Shown here one piece after another: positions 62,501-64,000 of a stretch of DNA of 64,000 bases. The position numbers and the translations under genes were made by a program. Source of the DNA: Megalonaias nervosa (Eukaryota; Mollusca; Bivalvia; Unionida; Unionidae); assembly GCA_016617855.1 (NCBI GenBank), contig JAECUM010003733.1:62001-126000 (forward strand), read 5' to 3'. The notes under the pieces are model-generated. The model was not told where the DNA came from and did not search any database. It saw only the letters and a program-made list of their open reading frames with translations. Every line of letters begins with the position of its first letter. Position 1 is the first letter of the stretch.

Positions 62501-63920
62501 CCAAGGTCTGGTTGGTCAGGTACAAATGTAAATGGTGCTGCCCAGACATCAATTGTAGCAACCTTAGCAGCCATTTTGAAAATCTTGTTAGCACTACTCC
62601 TTCAGAATGGATGGTCATATACACAGGGTTTTCACTTAAAGACTTCTTATGATGTATGGATACCATGGCAATCATATTATTGTGGTGTCAAGGTAATCTT
62701 CAATAAAAAATTGTGCCAATCTGATATCCAATGTGGTCACTGCAGTGGCCATCTTGAGAATATATTGGGTTTTTCACCAGATTTCTTATGATGTCTTGTT
62801 AGTTCCAAATGAAAAAATGTTGCTGATCTGACATCCACTATGGTCACAATGACAGCATTTTGTACTCTTAAGTGGAAAGTCATATCGAAGGGTTTTTACC
62901 AGAAGACTGGTTGGTTCTGAATGAAAACGGTGCCAATCTAACCTCAAATATGGCTGCCACAACTAGCACAATAAAAGTCTTGTCACTAATTGTGCTACAT
63001 GGATGGTGCTTTCAGTAGAAGTTTTCTTACGGTGTCTGTTTTGTTCTAAATCAAAAAGGTTCCATTCTTGTGTCCAATATGACTGCCACAGTGGCTAATT
63101 TGAAAATATCATCACTTGGGAATATTAGAGATGGTTTCAACACTCATCAGTTGAAAAAGAAGTCTTATCTTGAATGCCTGAATGACTTGGATCAGGATTG
63201 TAATGTGGGCCACATTCCAAATCAGTAATGGGCCAGATCCCTGTTGATGTTGTAACCTGCTTTGCTGAGCTTGTTACAACTCTGAGGGCCGCCTTTTTGA
63301 TCCGATTTTTATTAAATTCAGTCCTTTGGATCTTGGAAGAGTTTGATATTGAGAGAGATCCATGCATATGAATGAGGTGGTTTTGCATCTGATTTGGCTT
63401 AACTTGTTATCTTTCTGGAGCTCACATTTCTGGTTTGATTTTGATCCAATGTCATATATGAGCCGGTATCAGTAATATTTCATCTGGGTTCCATATTGAG
63501 CTGAATATTGAGCTAATCAAGGGCTGGGTTTGTTACTACTCTTGGGACTATATTTCTGATCCAGATTTGATTAAACTTGAAAAGCAAGATTGTATCATCC
63601 CGATGTCCTTAAACTTTTATTATGAGCAAGATTTACACATATTAATAAGGTGTTCTTATATTTGATTGAATTTCTTGCCACTCAAGATTCTTTATTTCTG
63701 ACCAGATTTTATATTTATTTTAAGCGAGACTTACACATGGTGATAAGGTGATCTTGTATAGCCTATCATATGAATAATGTTGTCCTACAAAACAAACCAT
63801 ACCTCTCTTTCTCATTGAATTGAATCAAACTGACATGATGTTTCCATTTCAGGTACATTTGGGTATGTTGGAACAAGCTCATTTGTACGAAAGATATACT
63901 CAACAGTGAAAATCGACTAG
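2772..63920 (+). CDS. TM9SF3: TM9SF3 orthologue, spliced gene, 5' partial (14 exons seen)
   Basis: Fourteen exons join in frame: 2772-2967, 9091-9213, 13997-14157, 18142-18219, 24526-24657, 27577-27743, 33769-33863, 36413-36543, 46211-46350, 48526-48594, 51701-51847, 60705-60788, 61537-61613 and 63853-63920. They total 1668 nt, which is 555 codons plus TAG. The product matches nonaspanin TM9SF3 throughout: a lumenal N-terminal domain (residues 1-186 of the visible part) followed by nine hydrophobic segments in exons 6-15. The C-terminus reads VKID, the K-x-D/E signal that in this family binds COPI and keeps the protein in the Golgi. Known role of the family: Golgi/endosomal nine-pass membrane proteins involved in sorting of membrane cargo. 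The signal-peptide exon is not found; about 34 residues are missing compared with vertebrate TM9SF3 (589 aa as I recall it). No frameshift or stop interrupts the exons, so the gene looks functional. Confidence 0.96.
3981..4514. repeat. foldback element with ~70-bp arms
   Basis: The left arm (3981-4052) and right arm (4444-4514) are near inverted copies: caacctacatgt, cagaggtc, atagtca and gatatcaac each reappear reversed. The spacer is about 390 bp and contains a third partial match near 4243-4273 (atcatgtgactaccac). No target duplication was identified, so whether it is a transposon is not settled. Confidence 0.6.
5580..6088 (+). repeat. repeat family C, copy 1, 5' part
   Basis: Aligns with 20395-20890: both contain tactggtttcac or acctggtttcac, cagactagct, acctcagatg, gtctgcatgat, gagagatagca and cattgagct. 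The repeat is interrupted at 6088 by the hAT-like element and continues at 8643. Confidence 0.65.
6089..8634 (+). mobile_element. hAT-like DNA transposon, 2.5 kb, decayed
   Basis: The ends are inverted: tatgggtgaaacgata on the left and tattgtttcaccccta on the right (reverse complement taggggtgaaacaata). The exact 8-bp duplication gtttggaa flanks both sides (6081-6088 and 8635-8642). An 8-bp target duplication and a TAGGG-type end are hallmarks of the hAT superfamily. The subterminal region carries atcgatgcatcgatac. No intact transposase is seen; the frames at 6612-6851 and 7667-7867 are not recognised. The interior 6850-8080 also occurs elsewhere (family D). Confidence 0.75.
6850..8080 (+). 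repeat. repeat family D, copy 1
   Basis: Shared with 9930-12200 and 37640-40050. Common blocks include ttgattggcatgttg/ttgggcc, ggaagttttacaaatgc, aatactggctggtgat, cagcattatggaa, acaactagagatgacatc and a tcctcctcc tail. Short acidic reading frames ([15 protein letters not shown] here, [13 protein letters not shown] in copy 2) look like a decayed transposon protein. A piggyBac-type N-terminus is one guess, not supported by any catalytic motif. Confidence 0.55.
8643..8890 (+). repeat. repeat family C, copy 1, 3' part
   Basis: Continues the family C alignment with 20890-21120: tgcagtttgtg/tgaagtttgtg, gaacataatg, catcagt, caacttgacaataacagta/caacttgacaatagcagta, gggttggcaggt. Together with 5580-6088 it restores one interrupted repeat. 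Confidence 0.65.
9091..9213 (+). CDS. TM9SF3: TM9SF3 exon 3 (lumenal domain)
   Basis: Acceptor tgttttttag, donor gtaggt. Encodes residues 66-107, with the family signature [17 protein letters not shown]. The first part ([12 protein letters not shown]) is more diverged from vertebrate TM9SF3. Both flanking codons are split (2 nt at the start, 1 nt at the end). Confidence 0.96.
9646..9960 (+). repeat. tandem-core repeat A, copy 1
   Basis: The head agctctacttgccttagagc then agaagagctta can form a hairpin (agctct with agagct). It is followed by the family A body: ttggtcctaatgaaaag, gacatccagtacggccac and cagccatcttgaatatt. Only about one core module is present. Confidence 0.6.
10502..11565. mobile_element. 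TIR element of ~1.06 kb, unclassified
   Basis: Left end ttattatatgctcatttt is mirrored at the right by aaaatgagcatataataa (about 11545-11563). The aligned family D copy 1 lacks this segment, so it is an insertion. No transposase is recognised inside. The exact boundary with the adjacent palindrome is unclear. Confidence 0.5.
11566..11690. repeat. 125-bp near-perfect palindrome (foldback MITE)
   Basis: The two halves are inverted copies: ggttactgcatttgtatggg with cccatacagatgcagtaacc, then gaaaatatgaac and ggatgg/tatactgca toward the centre. The flanks aataaaaa and aataaata could be a degenerate 8-bp duplication, but they are AT-rich and could match by chance. Confidence 0.7.
12230..12740 (+). 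repeat. tandem-core repeat A, copy 2
   Basis: Three core modules in a row, each with a 'ccatatggctgcc..cagccatctt' type block followed by an 'aatggatggtcat' block: near 12285-12345, 12490-12560 and 12640-12715. The head hairpin is not clear in this copy. Confidence 0.55.
12790..13330 (+). pseudogene. tyrosine-recombinase fragment of a DIRS-like retroelement
   Basis: Translation around 12950-13130 reads [19 protein letters not shown], then [16 protein letters not shown] and LFLAVKG. PxPxFxAKN and CPVRALRxYL are recurrent in the YR domains of DIRS-type retrotransposons. The catalytic Tyr region is not found and the reading frame is broken, so this is a relic. Confidence 0.6.
13997..14157 (+). 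CDS. TM9SF3: TM9SF3 exon 4 (lumenal domain)
   Basis: Acceptor tttcag, donor gtaagt, ending in phase 0. Encodes residues 107-160, beginning [20 protein letters not shown] and containing [16 protein letters not shown] is a possible N-glycosylation site on the lumenal side (inference). Confidence 0.95.
15035..15590 (+). repeat. tandem-core repeat B, copy 1
   Basis: Diverged modules share gattggctgagcttgttgcc, actctggaggccatatttt, tctgatcaaa and cttggatgagttc. The same modules recur at 61765-62200 and 63170-63765. Confidence 0.6.
15600..16090 (+). pseudogene. possible YR-retroelement gag-like scrap
   Basis: Aligns with 21250-21450 (gggatacacaccccacctg here, gggacacgcatctcacctg there; then a cttg-cact / cttgtact block and aaggtcagaag). 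The + strand reading has PTCLSCTRE and [11 protein letters not shown], resembling zinc-knuckle-bearing Gag of YR retroelements. The assignment is weak. Confidence 0.3.
16856..17290 (+). repeat. three-unit tandem repeat, ~140-175 bp
   Basis: Units begin with (a/g)ttcaaagact near 16861, 17036 and 17178. Each contains a ctgctgggtgg-type block, a tgatatt(c/t)acaatga block and agagtacat(c/t)aa at the end. Confidence 0.65.
17781..17945. mobile_element. hAT MITE, 165 bp, perfect 8-bp TSD
   Basis: Inverted ends caggggtctcaaac and gtttgagactcctg. The duplication aactagtc lies at 17773-17780 and 17946-17953, identical on both sides. The CAGGGGTCTCAAAC end is typical of nonautonomous hAT elements of the Charlie type. 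Confidence 0.85.
18142..18219 (+). CDS. TM9SF3: TM9SF3 exon 5 (end of lumenal domain)
   Basis: Acceptor tttttcag, donor gtaagt; 26 whole codons (residues 161-186). Ends [14 protein letters not shown], the conserved segment just before the first membrane helix. This is the smallest phase 0-0 exon of the gene. Confidence 0.95.
18604..19503 (+). mobile_element. solo LTR, 900 bp
   Basis: Begins TGTTACG and ends CATAACA, giving a short TGTTA/TAACA inverted end. It is flanked by a direct ATGC on both sides (18600-18603 and 19504-19507), as expected of a 4-bp target duplication. An aataaataa poly(A)-type signal lies near 19420. A related 3' part is at 1-492. No retrotransposon coding sequence adjoins it, so it looks like a solo LTR. 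The frame at 19043-19381 is a chance one. Confidence 0.6.
20395..21120 (+). repeat. repeat family C, copy 2 (uninterrupted)
   Basis: Full-length partner of the split copy at 5580-6088 plus 8643-8890. It shows the pre-insertion state around catagggtttaaaactg near 20875-20890, where copy 1 carries the hAT insertion. No protein recognised. Confidence 0.65.
21240..23170 (+). pseudogene. YR-retroelement fragment (tandem repeat plus RT remnant)
   Basis: Around 22580-22740 the + strand reads [30 protein letters not shown] and [12 protein letters not shown]/AFTKAM, in shifting frames. This matches the reverse-transcriptase core (S+D..DAY.HIPI, LRF.LG...F, LAP..FTK) of DIRS-like elements. 22856-23150 resembles the RT-RNase H connection also seen at 34300. 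Upstream (21546-21900) lies a 51-54-bp tandem repeat. Many stops and frameshifts. Confidence 0.5.
21546..21900. repeat. 51-54-bp tandem repeat (18-residue coding period)
   Basis: Units restart at 21546, 21600, 21651, 21806 and 21860, spaced 54, 51, 155 (three units) and 54 bp. On the minus strand they read as 18-residue units with a (V/E)PLIPPxxG core; on the plus strand as units with a GISGT..EVTS core. The strand actually used cannot be decided. Confidence 0.6.
23436..24120 (+). repeat. repeat family F, copy 1
   Basis: About 680 bp aligned with 26640-27245 and 29205-29800. Shared: gagaaagaataggttt, gcaaatattgatgaaagt, gccgcttgatgacag, gtcagtccaagtgctcaagt, gattggatcagtcaagtaga, ctagaccttgcta. 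No coding potential seen. Confidence 0.65.
24140..24490 (+). repeat. repeat family G, copy 1
   Basis: Aligned with 33050-33520: acacagttaagcagag, tctagtgatacattctgt, ggtttagta, aaaatgtttgttaattctgt, gaaacttaacaatgac and ggaaatttttgttt. It ends about 35 bp before the exon 6 acceptor. Confidence 0.55.
24526..24657 (+). CDS. TM9SF3: TM9SF3 exon 6 (TM1)
   Basis: Acceptor cttgtgtag, donor gtcagt; 44 whole codons (residues 187-230). Begins [19 protein letters not shown], the first transmembrane helix, and continues into [19 protein letters not shown], the conserved acidic and basic cytosolic loop of nonaspanins. A copy of repeat family G lies directly upstream of the acceptor. Confidence 0.96.
24900..25560. 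repeat. tandem-core repeat A, copy 3, with inverted modules
   Basis: Starts with the family A head (ctagctctgctgg, gatggcctgttgtctgtcat, ccattagcacaagtttgtt) on +. The modules at about 25110-25400 run on the minus strand (caagatggctgtcatgatgg, gaccatccacagaccataag, agtagcagtaacaagatttt). The last module, 25400-25560, is on + again (cttcttgcattgtcttgttgg, ggcagccatcttgaaaatct). Confidence 0.6.
26640..27245 (+). repeat. repeat family F, copy 2
   Basis: Same order of blocks as copy 1, on the same strand: gagaaagaataggttcc, gcaaatattga, gctgccacttgatc, gtcattccaagtgctcat, gattggattagtcaagtaga, ccagaccttgctaaa. Confidence 0.6.
27577..27743 (+). CDS. TM9SF3: TM9SF3 exon 7 (cytosolic loop and TM2)
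   Basis: Acceptor ttttacag, donor gtgagt, ending with two bases of a split Glu codon. Encodes residues 231-286: [20 protein letters not shown], the hallmark [11 protein letters not shown] loop, then TM2 (about residues 257-280). The TM2 part ([19 protein letters not shown]) differs from vertebrate TM9SF3 more than the loop does. Confidence 0.96.
28300..29130 (+). repeat. diverged tandem repeat, E-like
   Basis: Includes a module resembling family E: gatggcttgtacttgcagta, aaggtaactgattgaa, gaaatgtttttgcacaataa, then a second tggatagcttgcccatgggg. The first half (28300-28800) has repeated 'aggtcantgngac' scraps only. Confidence 0.35.
29205..29800 (+). repeat. repeat family F, copy 3
   Basis: Third copy, same strand: gcaaatattgatgaaagttg, gctacatcatgacagaagaa, cagtccaagtgcttaga, gattggtcaagtagactgat, tttgatctaggtaaat, cagaccttgctaa. 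Confidence 0.6.
30186..30860 (+). repeat. tandem-core repeat A, copy 4
   Basis: Head tagctcaacaggtcattgac then cagaaagagcttacgggatg (hairpin-capable agctc/gagct). Four successive core modules follow, each with a 'gacatc/catccagtatgactgccat' block and a 'ttcttgtcactactcc..gaatggatgatcat' block. The tail is agagatagtttgaacactca, as at 63130 in copy 6. Confidence 0.65.
31189..31265. repeat. hairpin, 27-bp arms, 23-nt loop
   Basis: Arms 31189-31215 (tagtctggttccctgtttcg..) and 31239-31265 (..aacagagaaccagacta) pair with 2 mismatches in 27. The same agaaccagactagc string occurs in family C at about 20504-20518. Likely a small foldback MITE; no target duplication was identified. Confidence 0.65.
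32123..32148. repeat. (ag)n microsatellite
   Basis: Thirteen uninterrupted ag units. Confidence 0.9.
32282..32461 (+). repeat. 90-bp tandem duplication
   Basis: Two units start at 32282 and 32372 with cctcaatttt(g/a)caccnct; both end in cagatatttctgtgcttcgg then gtctgtga(g/a)ttttatt. Roughly 10 differences in 90. Both strands stay open through the pair, which explains the overlapping short frames. Confidence 0.85.
33050..33520 (+). repeat. repeat family G, copy 2 (interrupted)
   Basis: Aligned with 24140-24490 on both sides of an extra segment at about 33195-33355 (gggaagctactggcagactt etc.) that copy 1 lacks. Shared blocks: cagttaagcagagtaaag, tctagtgatgcatcctgt, aaaatgtttattaattctgt, ggaaattttttct. 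Confidence 0.5.
33769..33863 (+). CDS. TM9SF3: TM9SF3 exon 8 (TM3)
   Basis: Acceptor tttttcag, donor gtgagc. Encodes residues 286-318, including [20 protein letters not shown] and [12 protein letters not shown]. The [12 protein letters not shown] stretch is typical of the nonaspanin family. Phases: 1 nt in, 1 nt out. Confidence 0.95.
33864..36412. other. intron 8
   Basis: Contains a retroelement fragment (34300-34810). 33864-34290 and 34820-36412 are AT-rich without a recognisable gene or structured repeat; the frames at 34805-35115 and 36079-36294 are unrecognised. Confidence 0.45.
34300..34810 (+). pseudogene. YR-retroelement fragment (RT C-terminal connection)
   Basis: The frame at 34325-34597 reads [40 protein letters not shown] and [10 protein letters not shown]. 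This is the 'S.L.P.Q.F.YVGM.F.T....V.VP..R' segment that follows the RT catalytic core in DIRS-like elements. 22880-23150 is a more decayed relative. Stops follow at 34598 and beyond. Confidence 0.55.
36413..36543 (+). CDS. TM9SF3: TM9SF3 exon 9 (TM4)
   Basis: Acceptor tttgcacctag, donor gtaagt. Encodes residues 318-361: [20 protein letters not shown], then [20 protein letters not shown] and FGTM. It ends in phase 0 before the longest intron of the window. Confidence 0.96.
36640..37270 (+). repeat. tandem-core repeat E, copy 1
   Basis: Modules share ggtcaccatgactgaaaaaa, ataatggtttcctcac, ggcttgcatctgggataagg and aagaa(g)aact/agct. Repeats about every 140 bp (36758, 36897, 37035). Same family as 46375-47260. 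Confidence 0.55.
37015..37117 (+). repeat. 51-bp tandem duplication
   Basis: aagacatcactgacgcaaga starts at 37015 and again at 37066; the units differ by one inserted a and one base near the end. Very low divergence indicates a recent event inside an old E module. Confidence 0.9.
37640..40050 (+). repeat. repeat family D, copy 3 (split)
   Basis: 37640-38500 aligns with copies 1 and 2 and is the best preserved: a frame from 37939 begins [20 protein letters not shown]. Another frame after a shift has [18 protein letters not shown]. The 3' block resumes at 39840-40050 (acaactagagatgacatc, ttcctcctgcc) after about 1.3 kb of unrelated DNA (38540-39840). The protein family is not established. Confidence 0.5.
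40256..41823. mobile_element. Tc1/mariner-type (pogo-like?) element, 1568 bp
   Basis: The terminal inverted repeat is 23 bp and identical at both ends, starting caccactccctcgataact at 40256; the right copy ends at 41823. TA flanks both sides (40254-40255 and 41824-41825). A second related pair lies just inside (ctataagcgagggcac / cattataagcgggct). A TA target and CTCCCTCG ends suggest the mariner/pogo group. The minus frame 41122-41427 is not recognised, so this is a nonautonomous or decayed copy. Confidence 0.8.
43000..43560 (+). pseudogene. LINE endonuclease remnant
   Basis: At about 43390-43505 the + strand reads [20 protein letters not shown] then [14 protein letters not shown]. This resembles the C-terminal part of the apurinic-type endonuclease of non-LTR retrotransposons (T..D.I......SDH..V). 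Upstream [14 protein letters not shown] fits the preceding segment. Stops and frameshifts throughout. Moderate support only. Confidence 0.4.
44456..44831. repeat. subterminal motif cluster with poly(C) run
   Basis: Motif gcttctgt(c/t).. recurs at 44605, 44684 and 44751, and as agaatcgcttctaccaccca at 44628. A 14-base C run (44789-44802) precedes the right inverted end of the candidate 7.5 kb element. Confidence 0.5.
45867..45932. mobile_element. end fragment of the mariner-type element
   Basis: agcttatagtgtggtctatg, ttttgggccctgttgtgc and gagttgtcgagggag are the reverse complement of 40260-40310 with scattered changes. Only one end is present, so this is an older truncated copy. Confidence 0.65.
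46211..46350 (+). CDS. TM9SF3: TM9SF3 exon 10 (TM5)
   Basis: Acceptor cattttag, donor gtaagc. Encodes residues 362-408: TM5 ([18 protein letters not shown]), then a lumenal loop with [20 protein letters not shown] and PIPEKKW. The loop is among the best-conserved parts of the family. The antisense open frame over this exon (46283-46594) is a shadow. Confidence 0.96.
46351..48525. other. intron 10: repeat E then unassigned
   Basis: 46375-47260 is repeat E. 47260-48525 holds no recognised gene; a short stretch near 47860-47950 loosely resembles family F. Confidence 0.45.
46375..47260 (+). repeat. tandem-core repeat E, copy 2
   Basis: At least five diverged modules: gtgactgaaagaagtg at 46607, gtgaccaaaagaaaaatg near 46758, gtgactgaaggaaac near 46888, then 47009 and 47150. 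Spacing is 121-152 bp. Each carries a '(g/a)gtcaa(a)ggtca' block, an 'aaaatggtttctgc' block and a 'ggctngcatttggg' block. Confidence 0.65.
48526..48594 (+). CDS. TM9SF3: TM9SF3 exon 11 (TM6)
   Basis: Acceptor cttttcag, donor gtaagt; 69 nt, split codons at both ends. Encodes residues 408-431: [20 protein letters not shown] then IEM. The [12 protein letters not shown] motif continues across the next junction, which confirms the splice. Confidence 0.95.
48911..48971. repeat. (tc)n microsatellite
   Basis: Imperfect at first (tctctgtctctctgg), then an almost pure tc run to 48971. Confidence 0.9.
50946..51175 (+). repeat. tandem-core repeat A, copy 5: two heads only
   Basis: Head unit 1 (50948: tagctctactggtcttagac, aaaaagagcttatgg, atggcctgttgtcca) is followed by head unit 2 (51060: tagtcatagaccagaagagc, ttgtgggatgacctctc). 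Both lead into gtccattagcacaa. The core modules are missing. Confidence 0.65.
51701..51847 (+). CDS. TM9SF3: TM9SF3 exon 12 (TM6 end and TM7)
   Basis: Acceptor ctgtttgtag, donor gtaaga. Encodes residues 431-480: [22 protein letters not shown]7 ([20 protein letters not shown]), then LNAEDYRW. The AEDYRWQW motif is completed by exon 13. Confidence 0.96.
52455..52960 (+). repeat. direct repeats before the DIRS-like element
   Basis: The block gctaattgatgctttgtttt then tcctctagtgtagtttcact (from 52455) returns at 52872-52955 as gctaatctatgctttgtttc etc., leading into tgaaatgcac and aatagtc. A 41-42-bp direct pair (tagctagttagtcacatact) lies at 52809 and 52850. Confidence 0.55.
52900..56700 (+). 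pseudogene. DIRS-like YR retrotransposon, decayed (Gag, RT, RNase H, YR start)
   Basis: Order on +: a Gag-like region with a diverged tandem pair (53013 and 53258 onward), more Gag-like frames (54097-54492), RT at about 54840-55320 ([66 protein letters not shown] where YLDD is usual, then [16 protein letters not shown]), RNase H at about 55570-55930 ([22 protein letters not shown]), then [20 protein letters not shown] at about 56010. At about 56450 comes [16 protein letters not shown] sequence, the usual entry to the tyrosine recombinase. The second Asp of YLDD is Asn here, and stops break every domain, so the element is dead. Confidence 0.75.
53013..53490 (+). repeat. ~245-bp diverged tandem pair in Gag-like region
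   Basis: Unit 1 from 53013 reads [31 protein letters not shown] and DQLD. Unit 2 from 53258 reads [31 protein letters not shown] and NQLD. The two units are in different frames, so an indel separates them. Confidence 0.7.
56840..58310 (+). pseudogene. second DIRS-like relic (Gag-like and RNase H parts)
   Basis: 56870-57360 has Gag-like frames ([38 protein letters not shown]). After 57400 the frame breaks up; 57915-58250 reads [20 protein letters not shown] and [20 protein letters not shown], the RNase H and 'DLFAT..N' region of DIRS-like elements. RT is mostly missing, which implies an internal deletion. It differs in sequence from the upstream relic, so it is a different subfamily. Confidence 0.55.
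59532..59567. repeat. (ta)n microsatellite
   Basis: Eighteen uninterrupted ta units. Confidence 0.92.
60705..60788 (+). CDS. TM9SF3: TM9SF3 exon 13 (TM8)
   Basis: Acceptor tttcctgtag, donor gtaagt. Encodes residues 480-508: [20 protein letters not shown] then YYFFFKTK. An alternative open frame beginning at an ATG at 60708 is a shadow. Confidence 0.95.
60789..61536. other. intron 13 (748 bp)
   Basis: The shortest intron seen. No repeat family or gene recognised; a tttcttttttttcag acceptor tract closes it. Confidence 0.6.
61537..61613 (+). CDS. TM9SF3: TM9SF3 exon 14 (TM9)
   Basis: Acceptor tttttttcag, donor gtaagt. Encodes residues 508-534: [20 protein letters not shown] then ALGIMC. These match the last membrane helix of TM9SF3. 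Confidence 0.95.
61765..62200 (+). repeat. tandem-core repeat B, copy 2
   Basis: Modules start gatcttggacaagtatgatt (61771), gatctcagacatgtttgacg (61881) and gatcttggatgagtatgata (62021), spacing 110-140 bp. Each continues to gattggctgagcttgttacc, actctgga(g/a) and ttctgatcc. Confidence 0.65.
62200..63170 (+). repeat. tandem-core repeat A, copy 6 (longest)
   Basis: Head gtcatagaccagaagagctt (interrupted by a MITE), then gatggcctgttgtctatgtc and cattagcacaagtttgttg. Core modules start near 62546 (agacatcaattgtagcaacc), 62720 (gatatccaatgtggtcactg), 62829 (gacatccactatggtcacaa), 62940 (aacctcaaatatggctgcca) and 63071 (gtgtccaatatgactgccac). Spacing is 109-174 bp. Tail ttagagatggtttcaacact, as in copy 4. 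Confidence 0.7.
62227..62394. mobile_element. hAT MITE, 168 bp, inside repeat A
   Basis: Ends cagtggttcttaacc and ggttaagaaccattg. The 8-bp duplication is gcttatgg (62219-62226) and gtttatgg (62395-62402), one mismatch. Removing the insert restores gagcttatgg-gatggcctg, exactly the head of other family A copies, which confirms both ends. Confidence 0.9.
63170..63765 (+). repeat. tandem-core repeat B, copy 3
   Basis: Modules near 63330 (gatcttggaagagtttgata), 63480-63560 and 63597-63690 (tatgagcaagatttacacat, attaataaggtg, ttgattgaatttcttgccac), with a last partial unit ending taaggtgatcttgtatagcc. Confidence 0.6.
63853..63920 (+). CDS. TM9SF3: TM9SF3 exon 15 (C-terminus and stop)
   Basis: Acceptor ccatttcag. 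Encodes residues 534-555: [20 protein letters not shown] then ID and TAG at 63918-63920. The terminal K-I-D fits the K-x-D/E COPI-binding signal of this family. Confidence 0.96.
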
Positions 63921-64000
63921 ATGTGATGTGGAACAGTTGTGGATGACTTGTGAACAGCTTTGTCTCATCATGAAGAGAGTGACTCTGTTCACACAAAATC
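63921..64000 (+). other. TM9SF3: start of TM9SF3 3' UTR
   Basis: Sequence after the TAG stop. No AATAAA signal is present before the window ends, so the transcript end lies beyond base 64000. Confidence 0.75.

Larger units (their letters stand above)
61614..63852. other. intron 14: B-A-B repeat nest
   Basis: Almost fully occupied by repeat B (61765-62200), repeat A6 with an inserted hAT MITE (62200-63170) and repeat B again (63170-63765). Confidence 0.6.

Overview
The window is animal nuclear DNA. It is AT-rich, intron-dominated and full of decayed transposable elements. Almost its whole length is one split gene on the + strand, an orthologue of TM9SF3 (transmembrane 9 superfamily member 3, a nonaspanin). 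Fourteen coding exons can be placed between 2772 and 63920. All have GT donors and AG acceptors, and the reading phases fit across all 13 introns, so they join into 555 codons plus a TAG stop. Only the first coding exon (start Met, signal peptide and roughly 34 residues) is missing, and it probably lies upstream of base 1. The protein ends in a K-x-D motif, as nonaspanins do. The taxon cannot be fixed from the sequence. The introns, the YR-retrotransposon remnants and the repeats with diverged tandem cores suggest a marine invertebrate, perhaps a mollusc or another lophotrochozoan; this is inference only.

Layout: 1-2771 is upstream or intron 1, with the 3' part of an LTR-like repeat and a hAT-like deletion derivative. 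The introns hold most of the interest. 2968-9090 has a foldback element and a 2.5 kb hAT-like transposon (6089-8634) with an exact 8-bp target duplication, inserted into an older repeat. 9214-13996 has a tandem-core repeat, a 125-bp palindrome and a tyrosine-recombinase fragment. 14158-18141 has tandem repeats and a 165-bp hAT MITE with a perfect target duplication. 18220-24525 has a 900-bp solo LTR and a YR-retrotransposon fragment. 24658-33768 has several repeat copies. 36544-46210 has a Tc1/mariner-type element (40256-41823) inside what may be a 7.5 kb TIR element (37296-44831), plus a LINE endonuclease remnant. 51848-60704 has two adjacent DIRS-like retroelements. 61614-63852 has a B-A-B nest of tandem-core repeats with a hAT MITE inside A.

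No other host gene, RNA gene or CRISPR array is supported. The closest thing to an undescribed system is the set of repeats A, B and E. Each copy is built from diverged tandem modules of about 110-170 bp. Family A also has a conserved head that can form a hairpin, and it occurs six times in 64 kb.
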